A stretch of 17,301 bases of DNA from Clostridiales bacterium (lineage in GTDB: Bacteria; Bacillota; Clostridia; Christensenellales; DUVY01): contig JAITNT010000099.1 of NCBI GenBank assembly GCA_031290295.1, positions 1 to 17,301 of the forward strand, read 5' to 3'. The position numbers and the translations under genes are program-made. Position 1 is the stretch's first letter, and the number at the start of each line of letters is the position of its first letter. Below the pieces are notes generated by a model. The model worked only from the letters and a program-made list of their open reading frames with translations. It was not told where the DNA came from and did no database searches. Shown in pieces: positions 7,511 through 13,637 of this stretch.

Positions 7511-7802
7511 CGCGGTTTGTACATAGGGAACGGACAAGCGGAGGAAGAACGAGGGAAAAAAAGGGGGGGGGGAAGAGAGCAAGTGAATGATTGGTAGGCG
7601 GCGAAGATGGCAAAAAGAGGGCAAGAGAATTGCATCGGAGCGTTGAAAGCGGCGAAGAGATGTTTCGACTACGCTCAACATGACATTGATTTTGTTTTGT
7701 TTATGGAGTGCGGAAGAACAAGGAGAACCCGTACCGCTAGCGAGCGGAATGACCACGCGAGTAACGTGCTACGGTACACGCCCGGATAGACTAAACCTCT
7801 TT
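7511..7802. other. Repeat-filled intergenic stretch
   Basis: No gene supported. It contains a ten-G run (7563-7572) next to a poly-A patch, the family A copy at 7575-7692, and a small self-complementary patch (about 7732-7785) with GTACCG / CGGTAC as outer arms and CCGCT-AGCG-AGCGG inside. Short ORFs have no ribosome sites and read through repeat DNA. Confidence 0.5.
7575..7692. repeat. Dispersed repeat, family A copy 3 (two-unit mosaic)
   Basis: Unit one, GAGAGCAAGTGAATGATTGG plus TAGGCGGCGAAGA (7575-7607), is followed by unit two starting GAGGGCAAGAGAATTG (7617). Unit two runs into GCGTTGAAAGCGGCGAAGAG and the tail TGTTTCGACTACGCTCAACA TGACA. The same pieces occur at 13326-13435 in the opposite internal order. 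The tail is the kind that yields the familiar spurious peptide 'VMLSVVETS' in annotations. Confidence 0.8.
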
Positions 7803-7905
7803 AAGTCCGACTGAATCGGATTAAGCAAGACAAGTCGCCCGTAAAGGGCGGCTTGTCGCAGCGCCGATTCACGCTTGGTCGGTATATTCGCCGCGTCCGG
7901 GCGGT
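7803..7905. repeat. Structured repeat element S, copy 1
   Basis: CCGAC (7807-7811) pairs with GTCGG (7878-7882), and TGAATCGG (7812-7819) with CCGATTCA (7864-7871), leaving a 6-nt bulge CGCTTG. Inside is a second stem, GACAAGTCGCCC (7829-7840) with GGGCGGCTTGTC (7846-7857), one G-T wobble. A conserved ATTAAGCAAG precedes the inner hairpin and GCGTCCGGGCGGT closes the element 4 nt before the stop codon of the minus-strand gene at 7910. A second copy at 13534-13633 keeps the fold with compensatory changes. Confidence 0.75.
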
Positions 7906-7909
7906 ATTT

Positions 7910-8044
7910 TTAGTCGGTAATAATGTAATCCGCCCTCTCGTAGCCGCCGTAACCGTCTACGCCGGAATACTCGTCGCCGGGCGGCGCGGCGGTTAACGCC
8001 GCGAGTGTCGCCAAAATTATAGCCGCCGCTAATTTGCGCTTCAT
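7910..8044 (-). CDS. Small exported peptide, 44 residues, unknown function
   Basis: ATG at 8044-8042 opens a 44-codon frame: MKRKLAAAIILATLAALTAA, then an acidic, Gly/Tyr-rich tail (residues 21-44) ending ADYIITD. The first 20 residues are a classic signal peptide with an Ala-rich end, and cleavage after A20 would release a peptide of about 24 residues. There is no Cys, so it is neither a lipoprotein nor a disulfide peptide. GAGGTG lies 4-6 nt before the start. A promoter-like -10 and a 12-bp palindrome lie directly upstream, divergent from rqcP. I do not recognise the family. It could be a secreted peptide or the remnant of a longer exported protein; coding is plausible, not certain. Confidence 0.5.
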   Translation of the reverse strand: MKRKLAAAIILATLAALTAAPPGDEYSGVDGYGGYERADYIITD

Positions 8045-8064
8045 ATCGCACCTCAAGCTTTGAT

Positions 8065-8076
8065 TAGACTAGTCTA
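8065..8076. promoter_or_regulatory. Perfect 12-bp palindrome, possible repressor operator
   Basis: TAGACTAGTCTA is perfectly self-complementary. It lies immediately downstream of the minus-strand -10 (8081-8076), over the predicted transcription start of the small peptide gene, where a dimeric repressor would block initiation. TetR-type operators often have TAGAC-GTCTA arms; the regulator is not in this window. Confidence 0.45.
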
Positions 8077-8105
8077 TTATAATATTATTCCGCATTTATC
8101 GTAAA
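8076..8105 (-). promoter_or_regulatory. Putative promoter of the small exported peptide gene
   Basis: On the minus strand TATAAT (8081-8076) is exact; TTTACG (8105-8100) matches 4 of 6 -35 bases with an 18-bp spacer. It is back to back with the rqcP promoter. Confidence 0.5.
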
Positions 8106-8108
8106 AGA

Positions 8109-8137
8109 TATACAACGCGGCAAAAAAATGATATAAT
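8109..8137 (+). promoter_or_regulatory. Sigma-A promoter of the rqcP-ispDF-ktrBA operon
   Basis: TATACA (8109-8114, 4 of 6) and an exact TATAAT (8132-8137) are 17 bp apart. The -10 ends only 6 nt before the ATG at 8144, so initiation would fall at or within a base or two of the start codon. The message would be leaderless. Confidence 0.65.
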
Positions 8138-8143
8138 ACCGCT

Positions 8144-8392
8144 ATGAGATTAGATAAATTTCTAAAGCTTAGCCGGATAATTAAGCGGCGCACCGTGGCG
8201 AATCAGGTTTGCGACGGCGGGCGCGTAAAGGTCAACGGGAAGTCAGCAAAGCCCGCGCACACGCTTAAGGAGGGCGATATTATCACTATCGCGTTTGGCG
8301 ACCGCGAAATCTCGGCACGCGTGCTTTCGGTCGACGAGAAGCTTGCGCGCAAAGACCCCAAAGCCTTATATGAAGGAGCGGAATTAGATTGA
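8144..8392 (+). CDS. rqcP: RqcP (YabO) S4-domain ribosome quality control factor
   Basis: This 82-residue protein is almost entirely one S4 RNA-binding domain. It opens MRLDKFLKLSRIIKRRT, continues GGRVKVNGKSAKPAHTLKEGDIITI and ends with a short acidic tail, matching RqcP/YabO in length and order (family about 80-90 residues). In Bacillota RqcP binds stalled 50S subunits with RqcH and helps add C-terminal alanine tails to nascent chains. HslR-type heat-shock S4 proteins are related, but the size and start favour RqcP. The ATG has no Shine-Dalgarno, and the -10 box is 6 nt upstream, so translation is probably leaderless. Its TGA overlaps the TTG of ispDF, linking the two. Confidence 0.88.
   Translation: MRLDKFLKLSRIIKRRTVANQVCDGGRVKVNGKSAKPAHTLKEGDIITIAFGDREISARVLSVDEKLARKDPKALYEGAELD
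8373..8378 (+). promoter_or_regulatory. Ribosome binding site deciding the TTG start of ispDF
   Basis: AAGGAG inside the end of rqcP lies 10 nt before the TTG at 8389-8391, whose TG is shared with the rqcP TGA stop (8390-8392). It supports the TTG as the start, since the frame has no ATG near it. Confidence 0.75.
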
Positions 8393-9534
8393 CGGATTAC
8401 ACCAACCGAACGGTCGCGCTTATACTCGGCGCGGGGAGCGGCTCGCGCGCGGAGCTGGGTTACAATAAGCTGTTATACGAGGCGGGCGGCAAGACCGTCA
8501 TAGAATACACGCTGGAAAAATTCTCGGCGTATCCGGTCGTGCTTGTCGCCGCGCCCGCCGAAATACAGCAGTTCGCAATTATCGCGGCGCGGTACAAGAA
8601 CGTGGAAATAACCGAGGGCGGCGGACAACGCTCGGAATCCGTAAGGCGCGGACTGAAATATATTAAGTCCTGCGATATGGTAATAATTCATGACGGCGCG
8701 CGCCCCAACGTGACTCCTGAAATAATCGCTCAAGCGGTAGACGCCGCCGGCTCGCAGGGCGGCGCGGTGGTTTATGTGCCGTGCACCGACACCGTTAAGG
8801 AAATACTGCCCGACCGGGCGAACACCTTTGACCGCGGACGGCTCATACAGGCGCAAACGCCGCAGGTGTTCGACTACGGCATGATATGCGAGGCTCTCCT
8901 TACGGCGGGCGCGGGCGACTATTCCGACGACTCGCAAATATTCGAGGCCTGCTTCCATAAATGCGCCTACATTACGGGAAGCACGGCTAACTACAAAATA
9001 ACGACTATGGCGGACATTAAACGCTTCACCGCCGAACACACGGGAGGATATGAAATCTTGAGAATAGGTAACGGCTACGACATTCACCGTTTCGCTTTGG
9101 GCCGCAAGCTCATGCTGGGCGGAATAGAGATACCGCATTATGAGGGGCTTACCGGTCATTCGGACGCGGACGCGGTGATACACGCGCTCGCGGACAGCCT
9201 GCTTTCCGCGATAGGCGAACGCGATATCGGGTACTACTTCCCCAGCGCAGACCCGCAATACGCCGATATTTCGGGCGCGGAAATCCTAGCCCGCGTAATG
9301 AAGCTCGTCAGGACGCGCAAGTTTAAGGTGGATAACGTTTCGATAGTAATAATAACCGAACGCCCGCGCATGTCCGAGCATATACTGCCTATGAAACGCA
9401 GCCTTGCCGGTCTGCTCGGAATCGACGGCGACAGCGTAGGCGTCACCGCCAAAACGAACGAGGGCGTGGACACGATAGGCGATCAAAAGGCTCTCGCCGT
9501 ACACGCGGTAAGTCTGCTTACCAAGCTTAATTAA
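8389..9534 (+). CDS. ispDF: IspDF: bifunctional MEP cytidylyltransferase / MEcPP synthase
   Basis: A 381-residue fusion of two non-adjacent steps of the MEP isoprenoid pathway. Residues 1-223 are IspD (2-C-methylerythritol 4-phosphate plus CTP): LGAGSGSR (13-20) with K27, HDGARP (101-106), TDTVK (133-137), QTPQ (156-159) and Lys 203 in NYKITT. Residues 224-381 are IspF (cyclisation to MEcPP): metal ligands D231, H233 and H265, GHSDAD (256-261), D279, and TNE with E358. These equal E. coli IspF D8, H10, H42, D56 and E135 with a constant offset of 223. Oddities: N228 replaces the common His in GHGYD, and GERDIG replaces the usual LGDIG. A Shine-Dalgarno-like GGGAGGA (9042-9048) precedes TTG 9058 at the junction. 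TTG start; the TAA shares its last base with the ktrB ATG. Confidence 0.96.
   Translation: MTDYTNRTVALILGAGSGSRAELGYNKLLYEAGGKTVIEYTLEKFSAYPVVLVAAPAEIQQFAIIAARYKNVEITEGGGQRSESVRRGLKYIKSCDMVIIHDGARPNVTPEIIAQAVDAAGSQGGAVVYVPCTDTVKEILPDRANTFDRGRLIQAQTPQVFDYGMICEALLTAGAGDYSDDSQIFEACFHKCAYITGSTANYKITTMADIKRFTAEHTGGYEILRIGNGYDIHRFALGRKLMLGGIEIPHYEGLTGHSDADAVIHALADSLLSAIGERDIGYYFPSADPQYADISGAEILARVMKLVRTRKFKVDNVSIVIITERPRMSEHILPMKRSLAGLLGIDGDSVGVTAKTNEGVDTIGDQKALAVHAVSLLTKLN
9042..9060 (+). promoter_or_regulatory. Internal Shine-Dalgarno-like site at the IspD/IspF junction
   Basis: GGGAGGA (9042-9048) lies 9 nt before an in-frame TTG (9058-9060) immediately ahead of the first IspF residues RIGNGYDIH. 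It may be a leftover start of an ancestral separate ispF gene, or may still make free IspF. A nearby out-of-frame ATG (9050) stops after three codons. Confidence 0.4.
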
Positions 9535-10925
9535 TGAAATCGGCTTCCGGACGTTCAAGAAAAAGGGTGTTGAAGCCCACACAGGTAATCGTTATCGGCT
9601 TCGCGACGGCGATTCTCGTAGGCGCGTTCCTTTTGTCGTTGCCTATAGCGAACACAAACCGCGAATGGGTGAGCTTCGTAGACGCGTTATTCACCTCGAC
9701 GACGTCCTTGTGCGGCTCGGGGCTTACCGTATACGACACCGGCGCTTTCTTCAATATTTTCGGGCAGATAGTAATTCTTCTGCTGATTCAGATAGGCGGG
9801 CTGGGCGTAATGGCTGTAGCCACGCTCGTTTTTACCCTTATACGCAAAAAGATATCCTACTCCGAACGGCTCATGCTGCAGCAAACCCTGTCCTCGGACG
9901 CGGCGGGCGGCGTAGTAAAGATGACGCGATACCTGCTCGCCTGCTCCGCGATAATAGAGGGCGCGGGCTTCGTCCTGCTGCTGCCGGGCTTTATTATCGA
10001 ATACGGCGCGGCGGGGATTTTTAAGGCTCTTTTTACGGCGGTATCGTCCTTTTGTAACGCGGGCATAGACGTTTGCGGAGCCTCCGTCACGGGCGGCTTC
10101 AGCATATCCCCGCTTGCGGGGAGCGTGTCCGTACTGCTGTCCATGTCCTTCCTCGTAATACTGGGCGGTCTGGGCTTCACCGTTATACTCGACGTCGTGC
10201 GCCGCAGAACCCGTTTCAAAAAATACGCGCTGCATACAAAGCTCGTGCTGATCGCCGCCGCCGTACTGCTAGCGGCGGGCACGCTGTTTTTCCTTGTCGC
10301 CGAATACGACAATCCCGACACCCTGGGCGGCATGAATTTCGGGCAAAAGCTGCTCAACGCGTTCTTCCTTGCCGTCACGCCGCGCACCGCGGGGTTCTCC
10401 GTTTTCCCTCCCGACAGCCTTACGGCGATAAGCAGATTTTTTACTATGTTCCTGATGATAATCGGCGGCAGCCCCGCCTCTACCGCGGGCGGAGTGCGGA
10501 CGACAACGATAGTAATCCTGCTGTTTATAATCGTTTCGGCGGCGCGGGATAAGCGCTCGGTAATAATCGCTAAGCGCAGAATTAACTTCCGAACCGCGAT
10601 GCGCGCCGTAAGCATGCTGTTCTTCGCCGTCGCGCTTATCGTGATAGGCACGCTGGTTCTTTTTGCGGTGGAGGCGGGCAACCCCGACATGGCTAAATAC
10701 TACTCGCTCGAGCATATAATTTACGAGGTTATAGCCGCGCTGAGCACCGCCGGGCTTACGCTCGGAATAACGCCCCATCTGTCCGCGGTAAGCAAGCTTA
10801 CTCTGGCGCTTCTCATGTTCGTAGGCAAGCTCGGACCGCTTACGCTGGGGCTGTTATTTGCAAGCAAGACGGGCGGTATAAAGCCTATAGTTTTATACCC
10901 CGACGCAAACGTGATAGTAGGCTGA
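9534..10925 (+). CDS. ktrB: KtrB-type potassium channel subunit (TrkH/KtrB family)
   Basis: A 463-residue polytopic membrane protein with the fourfold M1-P-M2 layout of the TrkH/Ktr family. The four pore loops end in filter glycines: CGSGL (60-64), NAGI (175-178), TAGF (285-288) and TAGL (405-408). The conserved GGSPASTAGGVRTTT (311-325) lies in the third repeat's M2 gating loop. Length fits KtrB (about 440-460) rather than TrkH (about 480+). It carries K+ in, usually Na+-coupled, when gated by a cytosolic KtrA ring, encoded next. The ATG overlaps the ispDF stop (TAATG) with no ribosome site of its own, implying termination-reinitiation coupling. An exact palindrome CCGTATACGG (10926-10935) follows its stop codon. 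Confidence 0.95.
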   Translation: MKSASGRSRKRVLKPTQVIVIGFATAILVGAFLLSLPIANTNREWVSFVDALFTSTTSLCGSGLTVYDTGAFFNIFGQIVILLLIQIGGLGVMAVATLVFTLIRKKISYSERLMLQQTLSSDAAGGVVKMTRYLLACSAIIEGAGFVLLLPGFIIEYGAAGIFKALFTAVSSFCNAGIDVCGASVTGGFSISPLAGSVSVLLSMSFLVILGGLGFTVILDVVRRRTRFKKYALHTKLVLIAAAVLLAAGTLFFLVAEYDNPDTLGGMNFGQKLLNAFFLAVTPRTAGFSVFPPDSLTAISRFFTMFLMIIGGSPASTAGGVRTTTIVILLFIIVSAARDKRSVIIAKRRINFRTAMRAVSMLFFAVALIVIGTLVLFAVEAGNPDMAKYYSLEHIIYEVIAALSTAGLTLGITPHLSAVSKLTLALLMFVGKLGPLTLGLLFASKTGGIKPIVLYPDANVIVG

Positions 10926-10989
10926 CCGTATACGGGCGGCAAAAAAATAAACGGTATTCTTAAATACAAACCTTTAGGGAGGATAACAA

Positions 10990-11697
10990 ATGCGCAAACC
11001 TAATAAAAAAGACGGTCTTAATATGATAGCGGTAATCGGCTTGGGCGGCTTCGGCTCGGCATTCTGCAAGGCGCTTTACGCGATGGATAAGGAGGTGCTC
11101 GCCGTAGACAAAAGCAACGATTTGGTTACGGAGCATATACCCTTCGCTACGAACGCGGTTTGTACGGACGCGTCCGACGAGAACGTGCTTAAAACTCTGG
11201 GCATAAAAAACTTCGACGTCGTCGCCGTATGCGTGGGCGACGTGGAATCGAGTATTTTTATAACGCTTTTGTGCAAGCAAATGGGCGTGCCGTACATTAT
11301 AGCTAAGGCGAGCAGTCATCTTCACAAAACCGTGCTGGAAAAAATAGGCGCGAACCTCGTGGTTTTTCCCGAGGCGCAAATGGGCGAAAAAATAGCCGCC
11401 TCTATTTTTAACCCGACTATCGTCGAAATAGCCGAGCTGACGCCGGACTTCAAAATCATAGAGATAATCACGCCGGAGAAGTGGGAGAATAAATCCCTTA
11501 TCGAGCTGGATATACGCCGCAAACACAATGTCAATATCATTCTTATCAAGAGCAGCGGCGACAACGTAATACTCAACCCCGCCGGCGAGCAGGTTCTGCA
11601 TAAGAACGACACATTGGTAATTTGCGGCGGCTCACAGCAAATAGCCAAGCTTAGAAGCAAGGCCACGGTGGCTTTTCCCGACGCGGACTTGATATAG
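10990..11697 (+). CDS. ktrA: KtrA-type RCK regulator of potassium uptake
   Basis: A 235-residue soluble protein with two RCK parts. The N-terminal Rossmann domain has GLGGFG (17-22) and an acidic residue at the end of strand 2 (D40), for NAD(H)/ATP/ADP binding. The C-terminal RCK_C domain (about 145-225, PTIVEIAEL to TLVICGG) is a ligand site that binds c-di-AMP in Bacillota KtrA. An octameric ring of this protein gates KtrB. AGGGAGGA ends 6-7 nt before the ATG, the only strong ribosome site inside this operon, fitting the extra dose a ring subunit needs. The gap after ktrB is 64 bp. The first 11 residues, before the Rossmann strand, are a slightly longer lead than usual. Confidence 0.94.
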   Translation: MRKPNKKDGLNMIAVIGLGGFGSAFCKALYAMDKEVLAVDKSNDLVTEHIPFATNAVCTDASDENVLKTLGIKNFDVVAVCVGDVESSIFITLLCKQMGVPYIIAKASSHLHKTVLEKIGANLVVFPEAQMGEKIAASIFNPTIVEIAELTPDFKIIEIITPEKWENKSLIELDIRRKHNVNIILIKSSGDNVILNPAGEQVLHKNDTLVICGGSQQIAKLRSKATVAFPDADLI

Positions 11698-11698
11698 C

Positions 11699-13300
11699 AT
11701 GAAAAAGATATACAAAATAACGGGACTCGATTGCGCGGTATGCGCGCAGGCGGTGGAGGACGAGCTGAAAAAGCTCGCTATGCCGACGTCGGTTTCGTTA
11801 AATTTCGCGACGGGCAAGCTTTATATAGAAACGGACGCGTCCGACGCCGACGCGCTGTACGCCGAAATACTTGCCGCCGCGCGCGCCTGCGAGCCGGAGG
11901 TCGCCCTCGTCGATACGGCGAGCGGTCAATTGTGCGAGGATGCGGTAAAAAAATCCGTGTTTAACGTTCCCAACCTTATCCGCCTTATAGGCGCGGCGGT
12001 TTTTTTGGTGATGTTCGTATTCGACGCGCTCGAGGAAAGCGGCTTGTTCGTACCTAAGTCCGAGGACGTTTATACCGTTCTTTCTATAACGCTGTTCGCG
12101 GCGGCCTTCGTCATGATTGCCCACAGCGTTATTTACAAGTTCCTGTCAAATATTCTCAAGTTGCGGTTTTTGGACGAAAACTTCCTGATGATGCTCGCCG
12201 CGATAGTCGCTTTTGTAATGGGCGATTACCCGGAGGGCGCGGCGATAATGCTGTTTTATCAGGTGGGTGAATTCTTCCAAAAGCTCGCTATCACCCGCAG
12301 CCGTCTTTCCATTCAAAGGCTCGTCGCTCAAAAGTCGAACGCCCACAACGCAAATACCGCGCTGTCGCCGGACACCGGCGACATAACCGAGCAGGTGGAA
12401 GCCGCCGTTAATAAAAAAGCGAAAAGCGAGCAATTCATAACTAAATTTTCCCGCGTATACACGCCAGCGATGCTCGGAATCGCCGTAATAATAGGCGCGC
12501 TCTTGCCGCTTTTTTCGGGCGAAAATCATCTGAACTGGGGCTATTGGATTCATATCGCGCTAACCTTTTTGATAGTGGCGTGCCCGTGCGCCTTGGTGCT
12601 TTCCATTCCGATGTGCTTCTTCGGCGGCGTAGGCGCGGCGTCGCGGCTCGGAATACTGTTTAAGGGGTCAAACTACCTCGAGGCGCTTGCGCGTCCGGAA
12701 AGCATATTCTTCGGCGACGTTTTAGGCGAGCACGCCTCCGCCGACATACGCGCCCTAAAGACTCTCGGCATCAAAAAAACCGCGTTCCTTACGGGCGGCA
12801 CTTCCGCGGACGCCGAGGCCGAGCTAAGGCGCGCGGACATCGACGAGGCTCACGCCGACTGCAGACCCGAGGACAAAATGGGGCTTATCCTCAAGCATTC
12901 TAAGTCGGGCAAAACGGTCTTTGCGGGCAAGGACACAAGCGACGTACTCGCTCTGTCCGCCGCCGACGTGGGAATAGCCTTCGGCAACGCGGGAACCGAC
13001 GAGGCGATAGAAGCCGCCGACGTAGTATTGATGACCGACGAGATATCCAAAATTTACACCGCCGTCAAAATCGCCCGCCGCACCCGCGCCCTTGTGGCAA
13101 TTAACATCGGCATAGTTATGGTGATTAAGGTACTCATGCTTGTGCTGTCCTTCCTCATGCCGGACTCCGGCTCGTTAGTCCTTGCCGAGGTAGCCGACGT
13201 AGGCGCCGCCATAATAGCGATTTTTATAGCCCGCACCGTTCTGCGCTATAATCCTAAGCCCCCTGCGGCTGCGGACTGCCGCGGTCACGGGCGGGGGTAA
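11699..13300 (+). CDS. Catalytically stripped P1B-2 (Zn/Cd/Pb) ATPase-like membrane protein
   Basis: An intact 533-codon frame that aligns end to end with Zn/Cd ATPases except for two large in-frame gaps. Present: a heavy-metal domain with GLDCAVC (C12, C15); two leading helices (about 92-148); LDENFLMML to GDYPEGAAIMLFYQVGEFFQ (158-194); the metal helix CPC (295-297); N469 and K477 in the next-to-last helix; and D500 in the last. Missing: nearly all of the actuator domain with its TGE loop (join near 212-225), and the DKTGT phosphorylation site with the whole nucleotide-binding domain (join near 333). In the remaining P-domain TGD is TGG (365-367) and GDGxND is GKDTSD (410-415). It should not hydrolyse ATP by the normal cycle. 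It starts 1 nt after the ktrA stop without a ribosome site. It may be a metal channel, sensor or buffer; family lengths are from memory. Confidence 0.9.
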   Translation: MKKIYKITGLDCAVCAQAVEDELKKLAMPTSVSLNFATGKLYIETDASDADALYAEILAAARACEPEVALVDTASGQLCEDAVKKSVFNVPNLIRLIGAAVFLVMFVFDALEESGLFVPKSEDVYTVLSITLFAAAFVMIAHSVIYKFLSNILKLRFLDENFLMMLAAIVAFVMGDYPEGAAIMLFYQVGEFFQKLAITRSRLSIQRLVAQKSNAHNANTALSPDTGDITEQVEAAVNKKAKSEQFITKFSRVYTPAMLGIAVIIGALLPLFSGENHLNWGYWIHIALTFLIVACPCALVLSIPMCFFGGVGAASRLGILFKGSNYLEALARPESIFFGDVLGEHASADIRALKTLGIKKTAFLTGGTSADAEAELRRADIDEAHADCRPEDKMGLILKHSKSGKTVFAGKDTSDVLALSAADVGIAFGNAGTDEAIEAADVVLMTDEISKIYTAVKIARRTRALVAINIGIVMVIKVLMLVLSFLMPDSGSLVLAEVADVGAAIIAIFIARTVLRYNPKPPAAADCRGHGRG

Positions 13301-13325
13301 GGAGGAAAAATGTCTAATGACAATA

Positions 13326-13435
13326 GAGGGCAAGTGAATTGTATCGGGGCGTTGAAAGCGGCGAAGCGGGGAAAGAGGACAAGTAATTGTCTTAGCAAGC
13401 GGCGAAGAGATGTTTCGACTGCGCTCAACATGACA
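13326..13435. repeat. Dispersed repeat, family A copy 4 (two-unit mosaic)
   Basis: Unit one starts GAGGGCAAGTGAATTG and includes GCGTTGAAAGCGGCGAAG (13326-13366). Unit two starts GAGGACAAGTAATTG (13375) and ends in AAGCGGCGAAGAG plus the tail TGTTTCGACTGCGCTCAACA TGACA. The internal order of unit types is swapped compared with 7575-7692, while the shared tail stays at the same end. Confidence 0.8.
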
Positions 13436-13533
13436 TGGGCTTGTTTTATTCGTATTCGGTACGGGTGGCGCGGTGATAATGCAAATAAAACGGAGCATAG
13501 CAAAATCGCATTTTTGCGGAGCGACCCCGTTGA
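13436..13533. other. Short non-coding stretch between repeats
   Basis: Contains a degenerate piece of the GGTACGGGT repeat tail (about 13459) also seen at 1063 and 2254, and a weak inverted repeat GCAAAA / TTTTGC (about 13500-13517). No gene or clear terminator seen. Confidence 0.35.
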
Positions 13534-13633
13534 AAGTCCGACTGAATGCGATTAAGCAAGCAAGGCGCTAGCCGCAGCGCAGCGCGCATTCACGTTTGGT
13601 CGGTTCTCTTGCGCGCATTCGCGTCCGGGCGGT
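13534..13633. repeat. Structured repeat element S, copy 2
   Basis: CCGAC (13538-13542) pairs with GTCGG (13599-13603), and TGAATGCG (13543-13550) with CGCATTCA (13585-13592), with a 6-nt bulge CGTTTG. Compared with copy 1 two adjacent pairs of the stem are exchanged on both sides (TCGG/CCGA to TGCG/CGCA). ATTAAGCAAG follows the stem as in copy 1. The inner hairpin is shorter (GCGCT 13565-13569 with AGCGC 13576-13580). GCGTCCGGGCGGT ends 4 nt before the histidine kinase stop codon. Confidence 0.75.
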
Positions 13634-13637
13634 TTCG

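Larger units (their letters stand above)
13310..13555 (+). pseudogene. Start of a broken or repeat-overwritten ORF after the ATPase-like gene
   Basis: The ATPase-like stop TAA runs straight into AGGAGG and, 5 nt later, an ATG at 13310: an excellent start for a sixth operon gene. After about five codons (MSNDN) the frame enters family A repeat DNA and continues 81 codons through repeat-encoded peptide (VSTALNMT and similar) into element S. Most likely the original gene was lost when repeats inserted, leaving its start. A tiny real peptide cannot be excluded. Confidence 0.35.

Noticed and set aside
7487..7756. Small ORFs with peptides like VMLSVVETS or CHVERSRNIS at 7487-7756 and 13175-13503
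   Set aside because: These are translations of dispersed repeats and recur for that reason. They have no ribosome sites.
7803..7905. Element S as an integron attC site
   Set aside because: It is an imperfect inverted repeat just after a stop codon with a bulge, as in attC, but lacks the GTTRRRY / RYYYAAC core ends, and no integrase is present.
8473..9258. 261-codon minus-strand ORF
   Set aside because: Antisense to ispDF, whose catalytic residues match E. coli numbering. No domain, no ribosome site.
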